From contig NZ_CP081153.1 in assembly GCF_025140835.1 (NCBI RefSeq), forward strand, positions 930,001-994,000: a stretch of 64,000 nt of DNA. The letters run 5' to 3'. A model generated the notes under the pieces. That model was not told the origin of the DNA. It did not search any database and saw only the letters and a list, made by a program, of their open reading frames with translations. Below, piece by piece: positions 1 through 8,375 of the stretch. Every line of letters begins with the position of its first letter. The first letter of the stretch is position 1. This DNA comes from Aliiroseovarius sp. M344 (lineage in GTDB: Bacteria > Pseudomonadota > Alphaproteobacteria > Rhodobacterales > Rhodobacteraceae). The position numbers and the translations under genes were made by a program.

Positions 1-306
1 GTCGAGGACGTGTTCCACCAAAAAGAAACCCGGTTTGCGCGGAACTATCGCCAGCAGCCGCCATTGGTGCCGCACTCGATCGATCAATATCAGATCGACC
101 TGAAGGCCAACCGGTGCCTGTCTTGCCATGACTGGACCGTGGCGGGCGAGCGTCGTGCTCCGACGCTGTCGATGACCCACTATCTGGACCGCGACGGCAA
201 CCAGCTTGATACCGTTGCTGGAACGCGTTGGTTCTGCAACCAATGCCACGTACCGCAGGCTGATGCGCCCGCACTTGTTGAAAACACTTTTGAAGCCTCG
301 AACTAA
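1..306 (+). CDS. napB: Periplasmic nitrate reductase diheme cytochrome subunit NapB (3' part)
   Basis: C-terminal 101 residues of the small electron-transfer subunit of periplasmic nitrate reductase (NapAB). The reading frame is open at base 1, so the start lies outside the window. Two c-type heme sites are visible, CLSCH and CNQCH, as expected for the diheme NapB family. In that family NapB passes electrons from NapC to the molybdenum subunit NapA. napC follows 31 bp downstream on the same strand, the usual nap order. The family is usually about 150 residues, so roughly one third is missing, including the signal peptide. Confidence 0.93.
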   Translation, partial: VEDVFHQKETRFARNYRQQPPLVPHSIDQYQIDLKANRCLSCHDWTVAGERRAPTLSMTHYLDRDGNQLDTVAGTRWFCNQCHVPQADAPALVENTFEASN

Positions 307-337
307 GGCCAGATGAAAATGGGAAAGGATAAGGGAT

Positions 338-1045
338 ATGTCTGACGCAAACCCCGGATTCATCCGCCGAATGTGGCGCAAGTTCTGGACGCCTGCCGGA
401 GCAACCTCGCTTGGAATGCTGTTGATCGGTGGTTTTGCCGCAGGAGTTATCTTTTGGGGTGGCTTCAACTGGGCGCTGGAGATGACCAACAAAGAAAAGT
501 TCTGCATCTCGTGCCACGAGATGGAAGACAACGTGTTTGCAGAATATCAGGGCACGATTCACCAAAACAACAGCTCTGGTGTTCGCGCGACCTGCCCGGA
601 CTGCCATGTGCCCAAGGACTGGGGTCCGAAGATCGTTCGCAAAATACAGGCCTCAAAAGAACTTTATGGTCACTTCATCACCAAATCCATTTGGACGCGT
701 GAAAAGTTTGAAGACCACCGTATTGAGATGGCAGCCCGCGAATGGCGCCGCATGAAAGCAACGGATTCCAAAGAATGCCGGAACTGCCACAGCTTCGATT
801 TCATGGATTTCACGCAGCAGGAAAACCGCGCAGCTGACAACCACCAGGTTGCTTTGGACGATGGCAAGACCTGCATCGATTGCCATCAGGGTATCGCTCA
901 TGAACTGCCCGAGAACTGGCAGCAGCGTTATGAAGAAATGTCAGACCAACTTGCCGCCGAGGGAAATTTGCCGTTGCCAAGTGGCCGCATGGTGGCCGAC
1001 GCGAAGCAAGAGCTGAGCGGGTATCTGGCAGGGGCGTCGAACTAA
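338..1045 (+). CDS. napC: NapC/NirT-type membrane tetraheme c-type cytochrome
   Basis: 235-residue quinol dehydrogenase that carries electrons from the membrane quinol pool to periplasmic NapB. One N-terminal membrane anchor lies at about residues 21-44, followed by four CxxCH heme sites at about 56-60, 86-90, 147-151 and 179-183. This is the NapC/NirT signature, and the length is normal for the family. The ATG at 338 is preceded by an AAGGATAAGGG purine tract. It is the last gene of the nap operon, followed by a strong terminator. A NirT role in nitrite reduction is possible by sequence alone, but napB next door favours NapC. Confidence 0.95.
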   Translation: MSDANPGFIRRMWRKFWTPAGATSLGMLLIGGFAAGVIFWGGFNWALEMTNKEKFCISCHEMEDNVFAEYQGTIHQNNSSGVRATCPDCHVPKDWGPKIVRKIQASKELYGHFITKSIWTREKFEDHRIEMAAREWRRMKATDSKECRNCHSFDFMDFTQQENRAADNHQVALDDGKTCIDCHQGIAHELPENWQQRYEEMSDQLAAEGNLPLPSGRMVADAKQELSGYLAGASN

Positions 1046-1080
1046 CGTCGGGATATACCAGACGATAACGGAAACGAAAA

Positions 1081-1115
1081 ACGGCGCGCTAAGTTCAGCG
1101 CGCCGTTTCTTTTTT
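1081..1115. terminator. Bidirectional intrinsic terminator between napC and the convergent ABC operon
   Basis: A perfect 10-bp stem, ACGGCGCGCT / AGCGCGCCGT with a 6-nt loop, is followed on the plus strand by TTCTTTTTT. On the minus strand it is followed by a short T run (TTTTTC). It lies between the 3' ends of napC and the converging substrate-binding-protein gene, so it probably serves both. Confidence 0.88.
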
Positions 1116-1130
1116 GGTCAGTTTGGTCGC

Positions 1131-2120
1131 TTAGTTCAAAGCAGCATCAGTGATCGCGCTGGTCCACGCGCCTTCAGGCTCTGCCGTGATCACAGGATCC
1201 GAGCCGCCAGCCAAAAGTGTCTCAACCGTCCGCTCGTAAGCGGCGGCATCAAGCGCACCATTTGACCCTGCGGTCAGTTTGGCGATTTCGCCCATCATCC
1301 GCACCTGATGGTTTTCGGTTTGTGCGCCGGTTTCGTCATACTCAAGAACGATCATGGCCGCGTCAGCGGGGTTTTCTTCGGCCCATTTCCAGCCTTTCAT
1401 CGACGCGCGCACGAAACGCTCCATCTTGTTGGTGAAGGCTTCGTCGCTTAGGTTTTCTTCCATGACATAAAGGCCGTCTTCCAAGGTCGCGACGCCTTGA
1501 TCTTCATACTTGAACGTCACCAGCTCTTCCGGAGCGACGCCAGCGTCGATCACCTGCCAGTATTCGTTATAGGTCATGGTCGAGATGCAATCGGCCTGAC
1601 GTTGCAACAGCGGGTCGACGTTGAAACCCTGTTTCAGAACCTCCACCCCGGTTTCGCTTGCCCCATCCGTTGCGATCCCCAGCTTTGACATCCAGCTCAT
1701 GAAGGGAAACTCGTTGCCAAAAAACCAAACGCCAAGCGTGCGGTTGGCCAGATCTTCCGGGCTTTCAATCCCAACATCTCCCCAGCAAGTCAGCATCATG
1801 CCCGACGATGCGAAGGGCTGGGCAATATTGACCAAAGGCAAACCTTTTTCGCGCGCGGCCAGTGCGGCTGGCATCCATTCCACGATGACATCGGCTCCGC
1901 CGCCGGCAATCACCTGTGTTGGGGCAATATCCGGCCCGCCGGGCAGAACTGTAACGTTCAGGTCTTCTTCGGTATAGAACCCTTGATCCAGCGCGACATA
2001 ATAGCCCGCAAACTGAGACTGCGTGACCCATTTAAGCTGCAGTGTTACGTCGTCCGCCGCCATCGCGGTGCCCGACGTAAGCGCCAGGGCGGTCGCCCCG
2101 ATCACTGATTTGATATTCAT
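1131..2120 (-). CDS. NMT1/ThiY-type ABC transporter substrate-binding protein
   Basis: 329-residue periplasmic binding protein. It has an N-terminal signal peptide, with a predicted cut after AMA at about residue 21, followed by the NMT1/ThiY start of mature protein (VTLQLKWVTQSQFAGYYVA). ThiY relatives bind pyrimidine precursors, and related proteins bind other small heterocycles. It is the last gene of a minus-strand cluster with two permeases, an ATPase and the pyrimidine-catabolic enzymes. The likely cargo is therefore a pyrimidine base, dihydropyrimidine or hydantoin-like compound. That specificity is inferred from context only. Confidence 0.85.
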   Translation of the reverse strand: MNIKSVIGATALALTSGTAMAADDVTLQLKWVTQSQFAGYYVALDQGFYTEEDLNVTVLPGGPDIAPTQVIAGGGADVIVEWMPAALAAREKGLPLVNIAQPFASSGMMLTCWGDVGIESPEDLANRTLGVWFFGNEFPFMSWMSKLGIATDGASETGVEVLKQGFNVDPLLQRQADCISTMTYNEYWQVIDAGVAPEELVTFKYEDQGVATLEDGLYVMEENLSDEAFTNKMERFVRASMKGWKWAEENPADAAMIVLEYDETGAQTENHQVRMMGEIAKLTAGSNGALDAAAYERTVETLLAGGSDPVITAEPEGAWTSAITDAALN

Positions 2121-2160
2121 GTCTCTCTCCTTGTTGAACTTCGTTTGTTTTTATTTTTGC

Positions 2161-3006
2161 TCAGCCTCGTTGGGACGGATGCCAGAATGTCACCTTCTTT
2201 TCGAACCATGCAACCACACCATAAAACAACGTGCCTGCCAATGCAGCGACAACGATCTCGGCCCAGACTAGATCAATCGACAAGCTGCCGACACCGGTGG
2301 AAATGCGGAACCCCATGCCGCGGGTTGGGGACCCGAAATACTCGGCCACAATCGCGCCGATCAGGGCTAGGGTTGCCCCCACTTTCAGCCCATTGAAAAT
2401 GAAGGGCATCGCAGCCGGAATGCGTAATTTCCACAAGGTTTTGAAATATCCGGCGGCATAGGTCTTCATCAAGTCGCGCAGCATGATGTCTGTTTCGCGC
2501 AAGCCCTGCACGGTGTTGACCAACACAGGGAAGAACACCATCACGACAACGACGGCGGCTTTGGATTGCCAGTCAAATCCGAACCAACTGACCAAAATGG
2601 GCGCGACCCCAACAATGGGCAGGGCTGCAACGAAGTTGCCAATGGGCAAAAGTCCGCGGGTCAGGAAGGGCGACCGGTCGATCAGGATAGCCATCACGAA
2701 GGCCGCTGCTGCTCCGATGAAATAGCCGCGCAGCGCGCCCTTCAGGACGGTTTGTTTGAAGTCCTCCCACAGCATTCCGGTCGATTTTGCAAATGTCTCG
2801 GCCACATCGGATGGCGCGGGCAGAATCGCGGCAGAGATATTGAAGGTGTGAACCAAGGCCTCCCACGCGACGATGAGCGTCAGGCCGAAGATGATCGGCA
2901 CCAGATAACGCACAAGCGTCGTGTCGCACCATTTGGACCGAACCATCACGACATTCGCAGCCCAAGCCGCCAGCCAGAAGATAAGGGCAATAATCAACCA
3001 ATTCAT
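2161..3006 (-). CDS. ABC transporter permease (BPD_transp_1 / ThiX-like), second copy
   Basis: 281-residue inner-membrane permease of the NMT1/SsuC/ThiX type. Several hydrophobic segments surround the EAA-type cytoplasmic loop, visible around LMKTYAAGYFKTLWKLRIPAA, which docks on the ATPase. Its ATG overlaps the stop of the upstream permease by 4 bp (ATGA), so the two are translationally coupled. With that permease it would form a heterodimeric membrane channel for the ThiY-like binding protein encoded just downstream. Confidence 0.85.
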   Translation of the reverse strand: MNWLIIALIFWLAAWAANVVMVRSKWCDTTLVRYLVPIIFGLTLIVAWEALVHTFNISAAILPAPSDVAETFAKSTGMLWEDFKQTVLKGALRGYFIGAAAAFVMAILIDRSPFLTRGLLPIGNFVAALPIVGVAPILVSWFGFDWQSKAAVVVVMVFFPVLVNTVQGLRETDIMLRDLMKTYAAGYFKTLWKLRIPAAMPFIFNGLKVGATLALIGAIVAEYFGSPTRGMGFRISTGVGSLSIDLVWAEIVVAALAGTLFYGVVAWFEKKVTFWHPSQRG

Positions 3007-3938
3007 GAGCGCATCCCCATCCGGCGCAGCAACACATGCTGCGTGCGGTCGATCAGGGTGACAAGCACGCCGGCCAGGATGGCCGCCGCAAACAGTGCCG
3101 ACCAGATCGCAAGTGGCGTGCCGAACTGATCACCGATCAGGATACGCGCACCAAGACCGCTGATCGCGCCCGTTGGCAGCTCGCCCACGATGGCCCCAAC
3201 AAGGGCTGCCGCAATCCCGATTTTCAGCGAAGTGAATAGATAGGGCAGGGAGGCGGGCAGGCGCAGCTTCAGGAACCGCTGCACACCGGATGCGCTGTAG
3301 GTTTTCAAAAGATCCAGCTGCTCGCTGGTTGGGGAACGCAGGCCTTTGACCATACCCACGAGCACCGGGAAGAAACACAGATAGGAGGAGATCAGCGCCT
3401 TCGGAAAACCGCGCCCCTCGATCCCCACTTGCGAGGATAAAACGATGATCATCGGGGCAAGTGCCACGATCGGAATGGCCTGCGAGATGATGGCCCACGG
3501 CATCACGGACATCTCGATCACCCGGGACTGCACGATGGCAATGGCCCCCACGATTCCTATGGTGGTGCCCAAGAGGAAGCCCCAAAACGTAGACTGAAGC
3601 GTGATCCAGCCGTGATAGATCAGCGACCGTTTGGACCATGTGCGACCCTTCAAAACCATCGCGCCCGTGGTTTTCCAAAGCTCCTGACCAACCTGAGCGG
3701 GCGTGGGCAGCCGTGGCCGATCCAGCGCATAGCCCGTCGCGATATGGTCGCGGTTCTTGGCCATCAGCACCCAACTGGACACCTCGCGCCGTTCAACTGG
3801 CGTTTCGGGCGTAATGGTTTCACCGGCCCGGTCCGCCTGATCCAAAGCCACGCGAATGTTCATCGGTGCCACGGCCAAATACCAAATGACCACGATTGCC
3901 GCCAAAACTGTCAGGACAGAAAGCGCGGTTTTAGTCAT
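3003..3938 (-). CDS. ABC transporter permease (BPD_transp_1 / ThiX-like), first copy
   Basis: 311-residue permease. The start chosen is the ATG at 3938 (MTKTALSVL), which overlaps the ATPase stop by 8 bp and leads straight into the first membrane helix. The longer upstream frame lies inside the ATPase gene and is Cys/Arg-rich, unlike a permease N-terminus. A periplasmic stretch at about residues 25-60 follows helix 1. The EAA loop (LLKTYSASGVQRFLKLRLPA) is clear. It pairs with the next permease. Confidence 0.85.
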   Translation of the reverse strand: MTKTALSVLTVLAAIVVIWYLAVAPMNIRVALDQADRAGETITPETPVERREVSSWVLMAKNRDHIATGYALDRPRLPTPAQVGQELWKTTGAMVLKGRTWSKRSLIYHGWITLQSTFWGFLLGTTIGIVGAIAIVQSRVIEMSVMPWAIISQAIPIVALAPMIIVLSSQVGIEGRGFPKALISSYLCFFPVLVGMVKGLRSPTSEQLDLLKTYSASGVQRFLKLRLPASLPYLFTSLKIGIAAALVGAIVGELPTGAISGLGARILIGDQFGTPLAIWSALFAAAILAGVLVTLIDRTQHVLLRRMGMRS

Positions 3939-4713
3939 AGGAATGCCCCGCGCGCAGCCCTTCGCGCACCCGGTGTGCAACATCCAGAAATTCCTGCGTG
4001 TCACGGATGTCCAATGGGCGATCCACCGGTAACGGGTTCTCGATCACATCCGATATTCGACCGGGGCGGGGCGACATCACGACGATCTTGGTCGACAGAT
4101 AGACCGCTTCGGGGATCGAGTGGGTGACGAAGGCAATCGTCTTCTCGGTCTTGGCCCAAAGCTTCAAAAGTTGTTCATTCAGGTGGTCGCGCACGATCTC
4201 GTCCAGCGCGCCAAAGGGTTCGTCCATCAGCAAGATGTCTGCGTCAAAAGCCAGCGCCCGCGCGATCGAAGCGCGTTGTTGCATCCCGCCTGACAGCTGC
4301 CACGGAAATTTCTTCTCAAACCCGTCCAGTTCGACCAGTTCCAGAACGCGTTTGATGCGCGCGTCTTGGTCCTCTTTCGAATACCCCATGATTTCAAGTG
4401 GCAAGCGGATATTCCGACCGATGGTGCGCCATGGATAGAGGCCAGCATGCTGAAACACATAACCGTACGCGCGGGATTTTCGCGCCTCTCGCGCTGACAC
4501 ACCATTCACTGTGATCGAGCCACCCGTGGGCTCCTCCAGGTCCGCCATGCAGCGCAGGAACGTGGTCTTGCCACAGCCCGACGGGCCAATGAAGCTGACA
4601 AAATCGCCCTTGTTGATATCAAGCGACACGTCTTTGAGCGCATGCACCGGACCGTCATTGGTCTGAAAAGTCAGCGAGAGGTTCTTAGCCTGAATTGCCG
4701 TTTCTGTGTTCAA
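3931..4713 (-). CDS. ABC transporter ATP-binding protein (SsuB/TauB/ThiZ type)
   Basis: 260-residue nucleotide-binding subunit. Walker A GPSGCGKT lies at about residues 43-50, the Q-loop VFQH at about 87-89, the signature LSGGMQQ at about 140-146 and Walker B LLMDEP at about 161-166. This subfamily accompanies NMT1-type binding proteins. It starts one base after the hydA stop, which places the importer in the same transcript as the pyrimidine-degrading enzymes. Confidence 0.92.
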   Translation of the reverse strand: MNTETAIQAKNLSLTFQTNDGPVHALKDVSLDINKGDFVSFIGPSGCGKTTFLRCMADLEEPTGGSITVNGVSAREARKSRAYGYVFQHAGLYPWRTIGRNIRLPLEIMGYSKEDQDARIKRVLELVELDGFEKKFPWQLSGGMQQRASIARALAFDADILLMDEPFGALDEIVRDHLNEQLLKLWAKTEKTIAFVTHSIPEAVYLSTKIVVMSPRPGRISDVIENPLPVDRPLDIRDTQEFLDVAHRVREGLRAGHSYD

Positions 4714-4714
4714 C

Positions 4715-6172
4715 TCAGACCCCTGTCGCCGGAATGCCGGTGCGTTTGACCGGCTGCGGTGCCGTCAGTTCTTTCCATTTGCTCAGTGCGGTGTTGACGG
4801 TTGCATTCGGCTCGCGTTCGACAAACTTGCCGTGGCCTTCTTGTGTGCGGATCTCGCCGTCATGCACCGCAACTTGTCCGCGTGTCAGCGTGAAACGGGG
4901 CAGGCCTTTGACCTTGTGACCTTCGAAGACGTTGTAATCAATGGCCGATTGCTGGCTGCCCGCCGCGATGGTCTTTTCCTTCTCAGGATCCCACACAACA
5001 AGGTCGGCATCCGCACCCACCAGAACGGCACCCTTGGTGGGGTAGCAGTTCAGGATTTTGGCGATATTGGTCGAGGTGACCGCGACGAATTCATTCATCG
5101 TCAAGCGCCCGGTCGCGACACCATTGGTCCAAAGCATCGGCATCCGATCCTCAAGCCCACCGGTGCCATTCGGGATCTTGGTGAAGTCCCCCACGCCATA
5201 GCGTTTCTGCTCGGTCGTAAAGGCACAATGGTCGGTTGCGACAACCGACAGGCTGCCTGATTGCAGGCCCGCCCACAGGCTGTCTTGATGCTTTTTGTTG
5301 CGGAAGGGCGGGGACATCACGCGGCGTGCAGCGTGGTCCCAATCTTTGTTGAAATACTCGCTTTCATCCAAGGTCAGGTGCTGGATCAGCGGCTCGCCCC
5401 ACACGCGCTTGCCCTGCATGCGGGCGCGGCGGATCGCTTCGTGGCTTTCCTCGCACGACACATGCACGACATAAAGCGGCGCGCCGGCCATGTCGGCAAT
5501 CATGATCGCGCGGTTGGTGGCTTCGCCTTCGACCTGCGACGGGCGCGAATAGGCGTGCGCTTCTGGCCCGGTGTTGCCTTCTGCCAGCAGCTTGGCAGAG
5601 AGTTCCGCCACCACGTCGCCATTTTCGGCATGCACCATCGGGGTCGCGCCAAGTTCGGCCAGACGGTTGAACGAGGCGAACAGCTCGTCATCATTCACCA
5701 TCAACGCGCCCTTATAGGCAAGGAAGTGCTTGAACGTGTTGATGCCGCGTTCCTGCACGACGGTTTTCATGTCGTCAAACACCTGCTCGCCCCACCACGT
5801 CACAGCCATGTGGAACGAGTAGTCGCAGTTCGCACGGGTCGATTTATTGTCCCAGCGTTTCAGCGCGTCCAGCAAGCTTTCGCCTTGGTTCGGCAGAGCG
5901 AAATCGACAACCATCGTGGTGCCGCCAGCAAGTGCCGCCCGCGTGCCGCTTTCGAAATCGTCCGAGGAATAGGTGCCCATGAACGGCATTTCGAGATGCG
6001 TGTGCGGGTCGATCCCGCCTGGCATGACATAGCAGCCGGTGGCGTCAAGCACCTCGTCGCCCTTCAAGTCCGGGCCGATTTCGATGATCTTTCCGTTATC
6101 GACCAAGACGTCTGCCTTGTAGGTCAGATCGGCTGTGACGACGGTTCCGTTTTTTATGACTGTGGTTCCCAT
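4715..6172 (-). CDS. hydA: Dihydropyrimidinase (hydantoinase)
   Basis: 485-residue cyclic amidohydrolase that opens dihydrouracil/dihydrothymine to the N-carbamoyl-beta-amino acid, step 2 of the reductive pathway. The dinuclear zinc ligands are all visible: HTH at 57/59, the lysine expected to be carbamylated in LAYKG (about 154), His at about 181 and 237, and Asp in TDHCAF at about 314. Length is typical. A GGGAGACGAGAT Shine-Dalgarno region precedes ATG 6172. The gene lies between the M20 hydrolase and the ABC importer. A hydantoinase role is an alternative, but preT/preA nearby favour pyrimidines. Confidence 0.94.
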   Translation of the reverse strand: MGTTVIKNGTVVTADLTYKADVLVDNGKIIEIGPDLKGDEVLDATGCYVMPGGIDPHTHLEMPFMGTYSSDDFESGTRAALAGGTTMVVDFALPNQGESLLDALKRWDNKSTRANCDYSFHMAVTWWGEQVFDDMKTVVQERGINTFKHFLAYKGALMVNDDELFASFNRLAELGATPMVHAENGDVVAELSAKLLAEGNTGPEAHAYSRPSQVEGEATNRAIMIADMAGAPLYVVHVSCEESHEAIRRARMQGKRVWGEPLIQHLTLDESEYFNKDWDHAARRVMSPPFRNKKHQDSLWAGLQSGSLSVVATDHCAFTTEQKRYGVGDFTKIPNGTGGLEDRMPMLWTNGVATGRLTMNEFVAVTSTNIAKILNCYPTKGAVLVGADADLVVWDPEKEKTIAAGSQQSAIDYNVFEGHKVKGLPRFTLTRGQVAVHDGEIRTQEGHGKFVEREPNATVNTALSKWKELTAPQPVKRTGIPATGV

Positions 6173-6210
6173 ATCTCGTCTCCCTGATGGCCAGGCGCAG
6201 CTCTCCTGCC

Positions 6211-6257
6211 TTTTCTTCTGGCGGTAAATATCCCGGGGGTCCGGGGCAGCGCCCCGG
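6211..6257 (-). repeat. Dispersed intergenic hairpin repeat, copy 1
   Basis: Read on the minus strand, this holds a GC hairpin (CCGGGGC-loop-GCCCCGG, 6241-6257) followed by a CCCGGGATATTT core and then CGCCAGAAGAAAAG. The same layout occurs at 38523-38588 and 56457-56517. It sits in the 99-bp gap between the M20 hydrolase stop and the hydA start. Function is unknown; a REP-like or transcript-processing role is possible. Confidence 0.7.
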
Positions 6258-6271
6258 TCCGATCTGTCAAC

Positions 6272-7519
6272 TCACTCCACGATTTCTGCCGTCTGCAGAA
6301 CCGCATGTAAAAGCACGTCCGCGCCAGCTTGCGCCCATTCCTTGGAAATGTCTTCCGCCTCGTTGTGGCTAAGCCCATCCACGCAGGGACACATGATCAT
6401 CGCCGTCGGATAAATCTCGTTGATCCAGCACGCGTCGTGGCCCGCGCCAGACACGATATCCATGTGGCTATAGCCCAGTTCTTTTGCGGCACTGCGCACA
6501 GCTTTCACGCAGCCTTCGTCAAAGGCGGGCGGGTCGAAGGTGCCGACCATTTCCCAGCTCATTTCCACGCCGATATCCGCGCAAAGCTTCGGCGCGCGCT
6601 CGTCAAATTCGGCGATCATCGCGTCGATGACCTCTTGCAGGTGCGAGCGGAAATCGACGGTGCAGACGACCTTGCCGGGGATAATGTTGCGCGAGTTCGG
6701 ATAGACGTCGATATGCCCGATGGCACCCACGGCATTGGGTTGGTGCTTCATCGCGATCTCGTGGACCAACTCGGTGATCAGGGCCAATCCGCGCCCTGCG
6801 TTGATCCGCATGGGCATGGGCGTCGAGCCGGTATGGCTTTCTTTGCCCACAATTGTCACTTCCAGCCAATTCAACCCCTGACCGTGCGTGACGACGCCGA
6901 TATCTTTACCTTCAGCTTCCAGAATGGGCCCTTGTTCGATGTGAAGCTCGAACATCGCGTGCATTTTTCGCGCGCCGACCTCTTCTTCGCCGACCCAGCC
7001 GATCCGCTTCAATTCATCGCCAAACTTCTTTCCTTTCGCGTCTTCGCGATCGTAAGCCCAATCTTGCGTGTGCTTCCCTGCAAAAACGCCGGACGCCAGC
7101 ATGGCAGGGGCAAACCGCGTGCCTTCTTCGTTGGTCCAGTTCACCAAGACAATCGGGTGTTTGGTTTTGACGTTCAGGTCATTCATGGTGCGGATGGCTT
7201 CCAGCCCCCCAAGCACCCCCAGCACACCATCATACTTGCCACCGGTCGGCTGAGTATCCAGATGCGACCCCATATAAACGGGCAGGGCGTCGGGATCTTC
7301 GCCCGGACGCGTGGCGAACATGTTGCCCATCGTATCCAGCCCCATGGTGCAGCCCGCGGCCTCGCACCAGGTTTGAAACAGGGCGCGACCTTCGGCATCT
7401 TCATCCGTCAGGGTCTGGCGATTGTTGCCGCCCGCGATGCCCGGTCCAATCTTGGCCATCTCCATTATGCTGTCCCAAAGGCGGTCGGGATCAATGCGCA
7501 AATTGCTTCCGTGGCTCAT
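6272..7519 (-). CDS. M20-family Zn-dependent N-carbamoyl-amino-acid hydrolase (probable beta-ureidopropionase)
   Basis: 415-residue amidase/hydantoinase/carbamoylase (HyuC/AmaB/AllC family). Metal-site motifs are present: GSHLDTQPTGGKYDG, NEEGTRFAPAM, ELHIEQGPIL, SGAGHDA and the C-terminal LSHNEAE. Step 3 of pyrimidine breakdown, hydrolysis of N-carbamoyl-beta-alanine to beta-alanine, ammonia and CO2, is the likely job given hydA and preTA on the same strand. Allantoate amidohydrolase is the main alternative. Start ATG 7519 is chosen because GGGAGA lies 8 nt upstream. The longer frame to 7609 would run into the palindromic promoter region. Confidence 0.88.
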   Translation of the reverse strand: MSHGSNLRIDPDRLWDSIMEMAKIGPGIAGGNNRQTLTDEDAEGRALFQTWCEAAGCTMGLDTMGNMFATRPGEDPDALPVYMGSHLDTQPTGGKYDGVLGVLGGLEAIRTMNDLNVKTKHPIVLVNWTNEEGTRFAPAMLASGVFAGKHTQDWAYDREDAKGKKFGDELKRIGWVGEEEVGARKMHAMFELHIEQGPILEAEGKDIGVVTHGQGLNWLEVTIVGKESHTGSTPMPMRINAGRGLALITELVHEIAMKHQPNAVGAIGHIDVYPNSRNIIPGKVVCTVDFRSHLQEVIDAMIAEFDERAPKLCADIGVEMSWEMVGTFDPPAFDEGCVKAVRSAAKELGYSHMDIVSGAGHDACWINEIYPTAMIMCPCVDGLSHNEAEDISKEWAQAGADVLLHAVLQTAEIVE

Positions 7520-7589
7520 ATCAATCTCCCAATTGGATTTGCTTGCAGCGGCGCGGATTTTGGATTCCGTCTTGGTCACAGGCTGACGG

Positions 7590-7636
7590 ATTTCTGCACG
7601 ATCGGTCAATCTTTTTCTGACCGATCGTGCAGAAAT
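7590..7636. promoter_or_regulatory. Double quasi-palindrome, probable operator of the RutR-like TetR regulators
   Basis: A perfect 19-bp inverted repeat, left arm ATTTCTGCACGATCGGTCA, with a 9-bp AT-rich spacer. Each arm also contains its own imperfect 14-bp palindrome of form TGNNCGATCGNNCA (7595-7608 and 7618-7631), with centres 23 bp apart. It lies between the M20 hydrolase (minus) and the first TetR gene (plus). It therefore probably covers the divergent promoters and could bind two regulator dimers. Confidence 0.75.
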
Positions 7637-7718
7637 ACCTGTTTTTCAGGCAAAACTCGTGCCACAAGATGAAACCCTGTGCGGGTTTTGCACTGGGAAG
7701 TGAATGTGAAGAGCGAAC

Positions 7719-8363
7719 GTGAACAAGACGACAAGAGGCATACAAAGCCGCAATCGCGAAGAGGTGACAGCCCGAATACTGGTCGCTGCCGAGAAGGTAT
7801 TTGCCGAGTTTGGCTATGCCGGTGCGTCCATCAGCCGGATCGCTGCCTCGGCCGGAATTCCGAAATCCAACGTCGTTTATTACTTTGAGACCAAAGAAGC
7901 GCTCTATCGCCGGGTCGTGGGCGAGATTTTCGACATCTGGCGCGCCGCGGCGGACAGCATCACCGTCGACAATGATCCGATCCAGGCGCTGGGCGCATAT
8001 ATCGACACAAAACTCGATTTGGCACGCACGCGGCCCTATGGTTCGAAGGTTTGGGCCAACGAGATCATTCAACGCGCGCCGATTGTTCAGGATTATCTGG
8101 AAGACGAATTGCGGTCATGGACCGAAAACCGGATCACCGTGATTGAAACATGGATCGGGAATGGTCAGATCAGGCCGATCAGTGCGCGCCATTTGCTTTA
8201 TGCGATCTGGGCCACAACGCAGCATTACGCCGATTTCACTCACCAGATCACCACCCTGAACGATGGTCTTGAACTGACCAACGCCCAGTGGAATGACACA
8301 AAGGTGGCGGTGAAGGATCTGCTGCTCTGCGGTGTCGCGTTGCCTGACCAGAGCCGGGCATAG
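7719..8363 (+). CDS. RutR-like TetR-family regulator, copy 1
   Basis: 214 residues. An N-terminal TetR helix-turn-helix (AEFGYAGASISRIAASAGIPKSNVVYYF, about residues 28-55, shown here only to locate it) is followed by a C-terminal domain of the RutR/YcdC type, recognisable by its late WATTQHYADF motif. RutR of E. coli senses uracil/thymine and represses pyrimidine use. The start is GTG 7719; no good alternative follows before the DNA-binding domain. It is divergent from the pyrimidine-catabolic genes and 12 bp upstream of a second RutR-like gene. Function as a pyrimidine-responsive repressor is inferred. Confidence 0.82.
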   Translation: MNKTTRGIQSRNREEVTARILVAAEKVFAEFGYAGASISRIAASAGIPKSNVVYYFETKEALYRRVVGEIFDIWRAAADSITVDNDPIQALGAYIDTKLDLARTRPYGSKVWANEIIQRAPIVQDYLEDELRSWTENRITVIETWIGNGQIRPISARHLLYAIWATTQHYADFTHQITTLNDGLELTNAQWNDTKVAVKDLLLCGVALPDQSRA

Positions 8364-8375
8364 AAAGATCAGCAC

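Noticed and set aside
5261..6187. 308-residue open frame on the plus strand
   Set aside because: Antisense to hydA, whose zinc ligands are all present; no independent evidence.
6329..7672. 447-residue open frame on the plus strand
   Set aside because: Antisense to the M20 hydrolase, which has all its metal motifs; no domain, and it would span the palindromic promoter.
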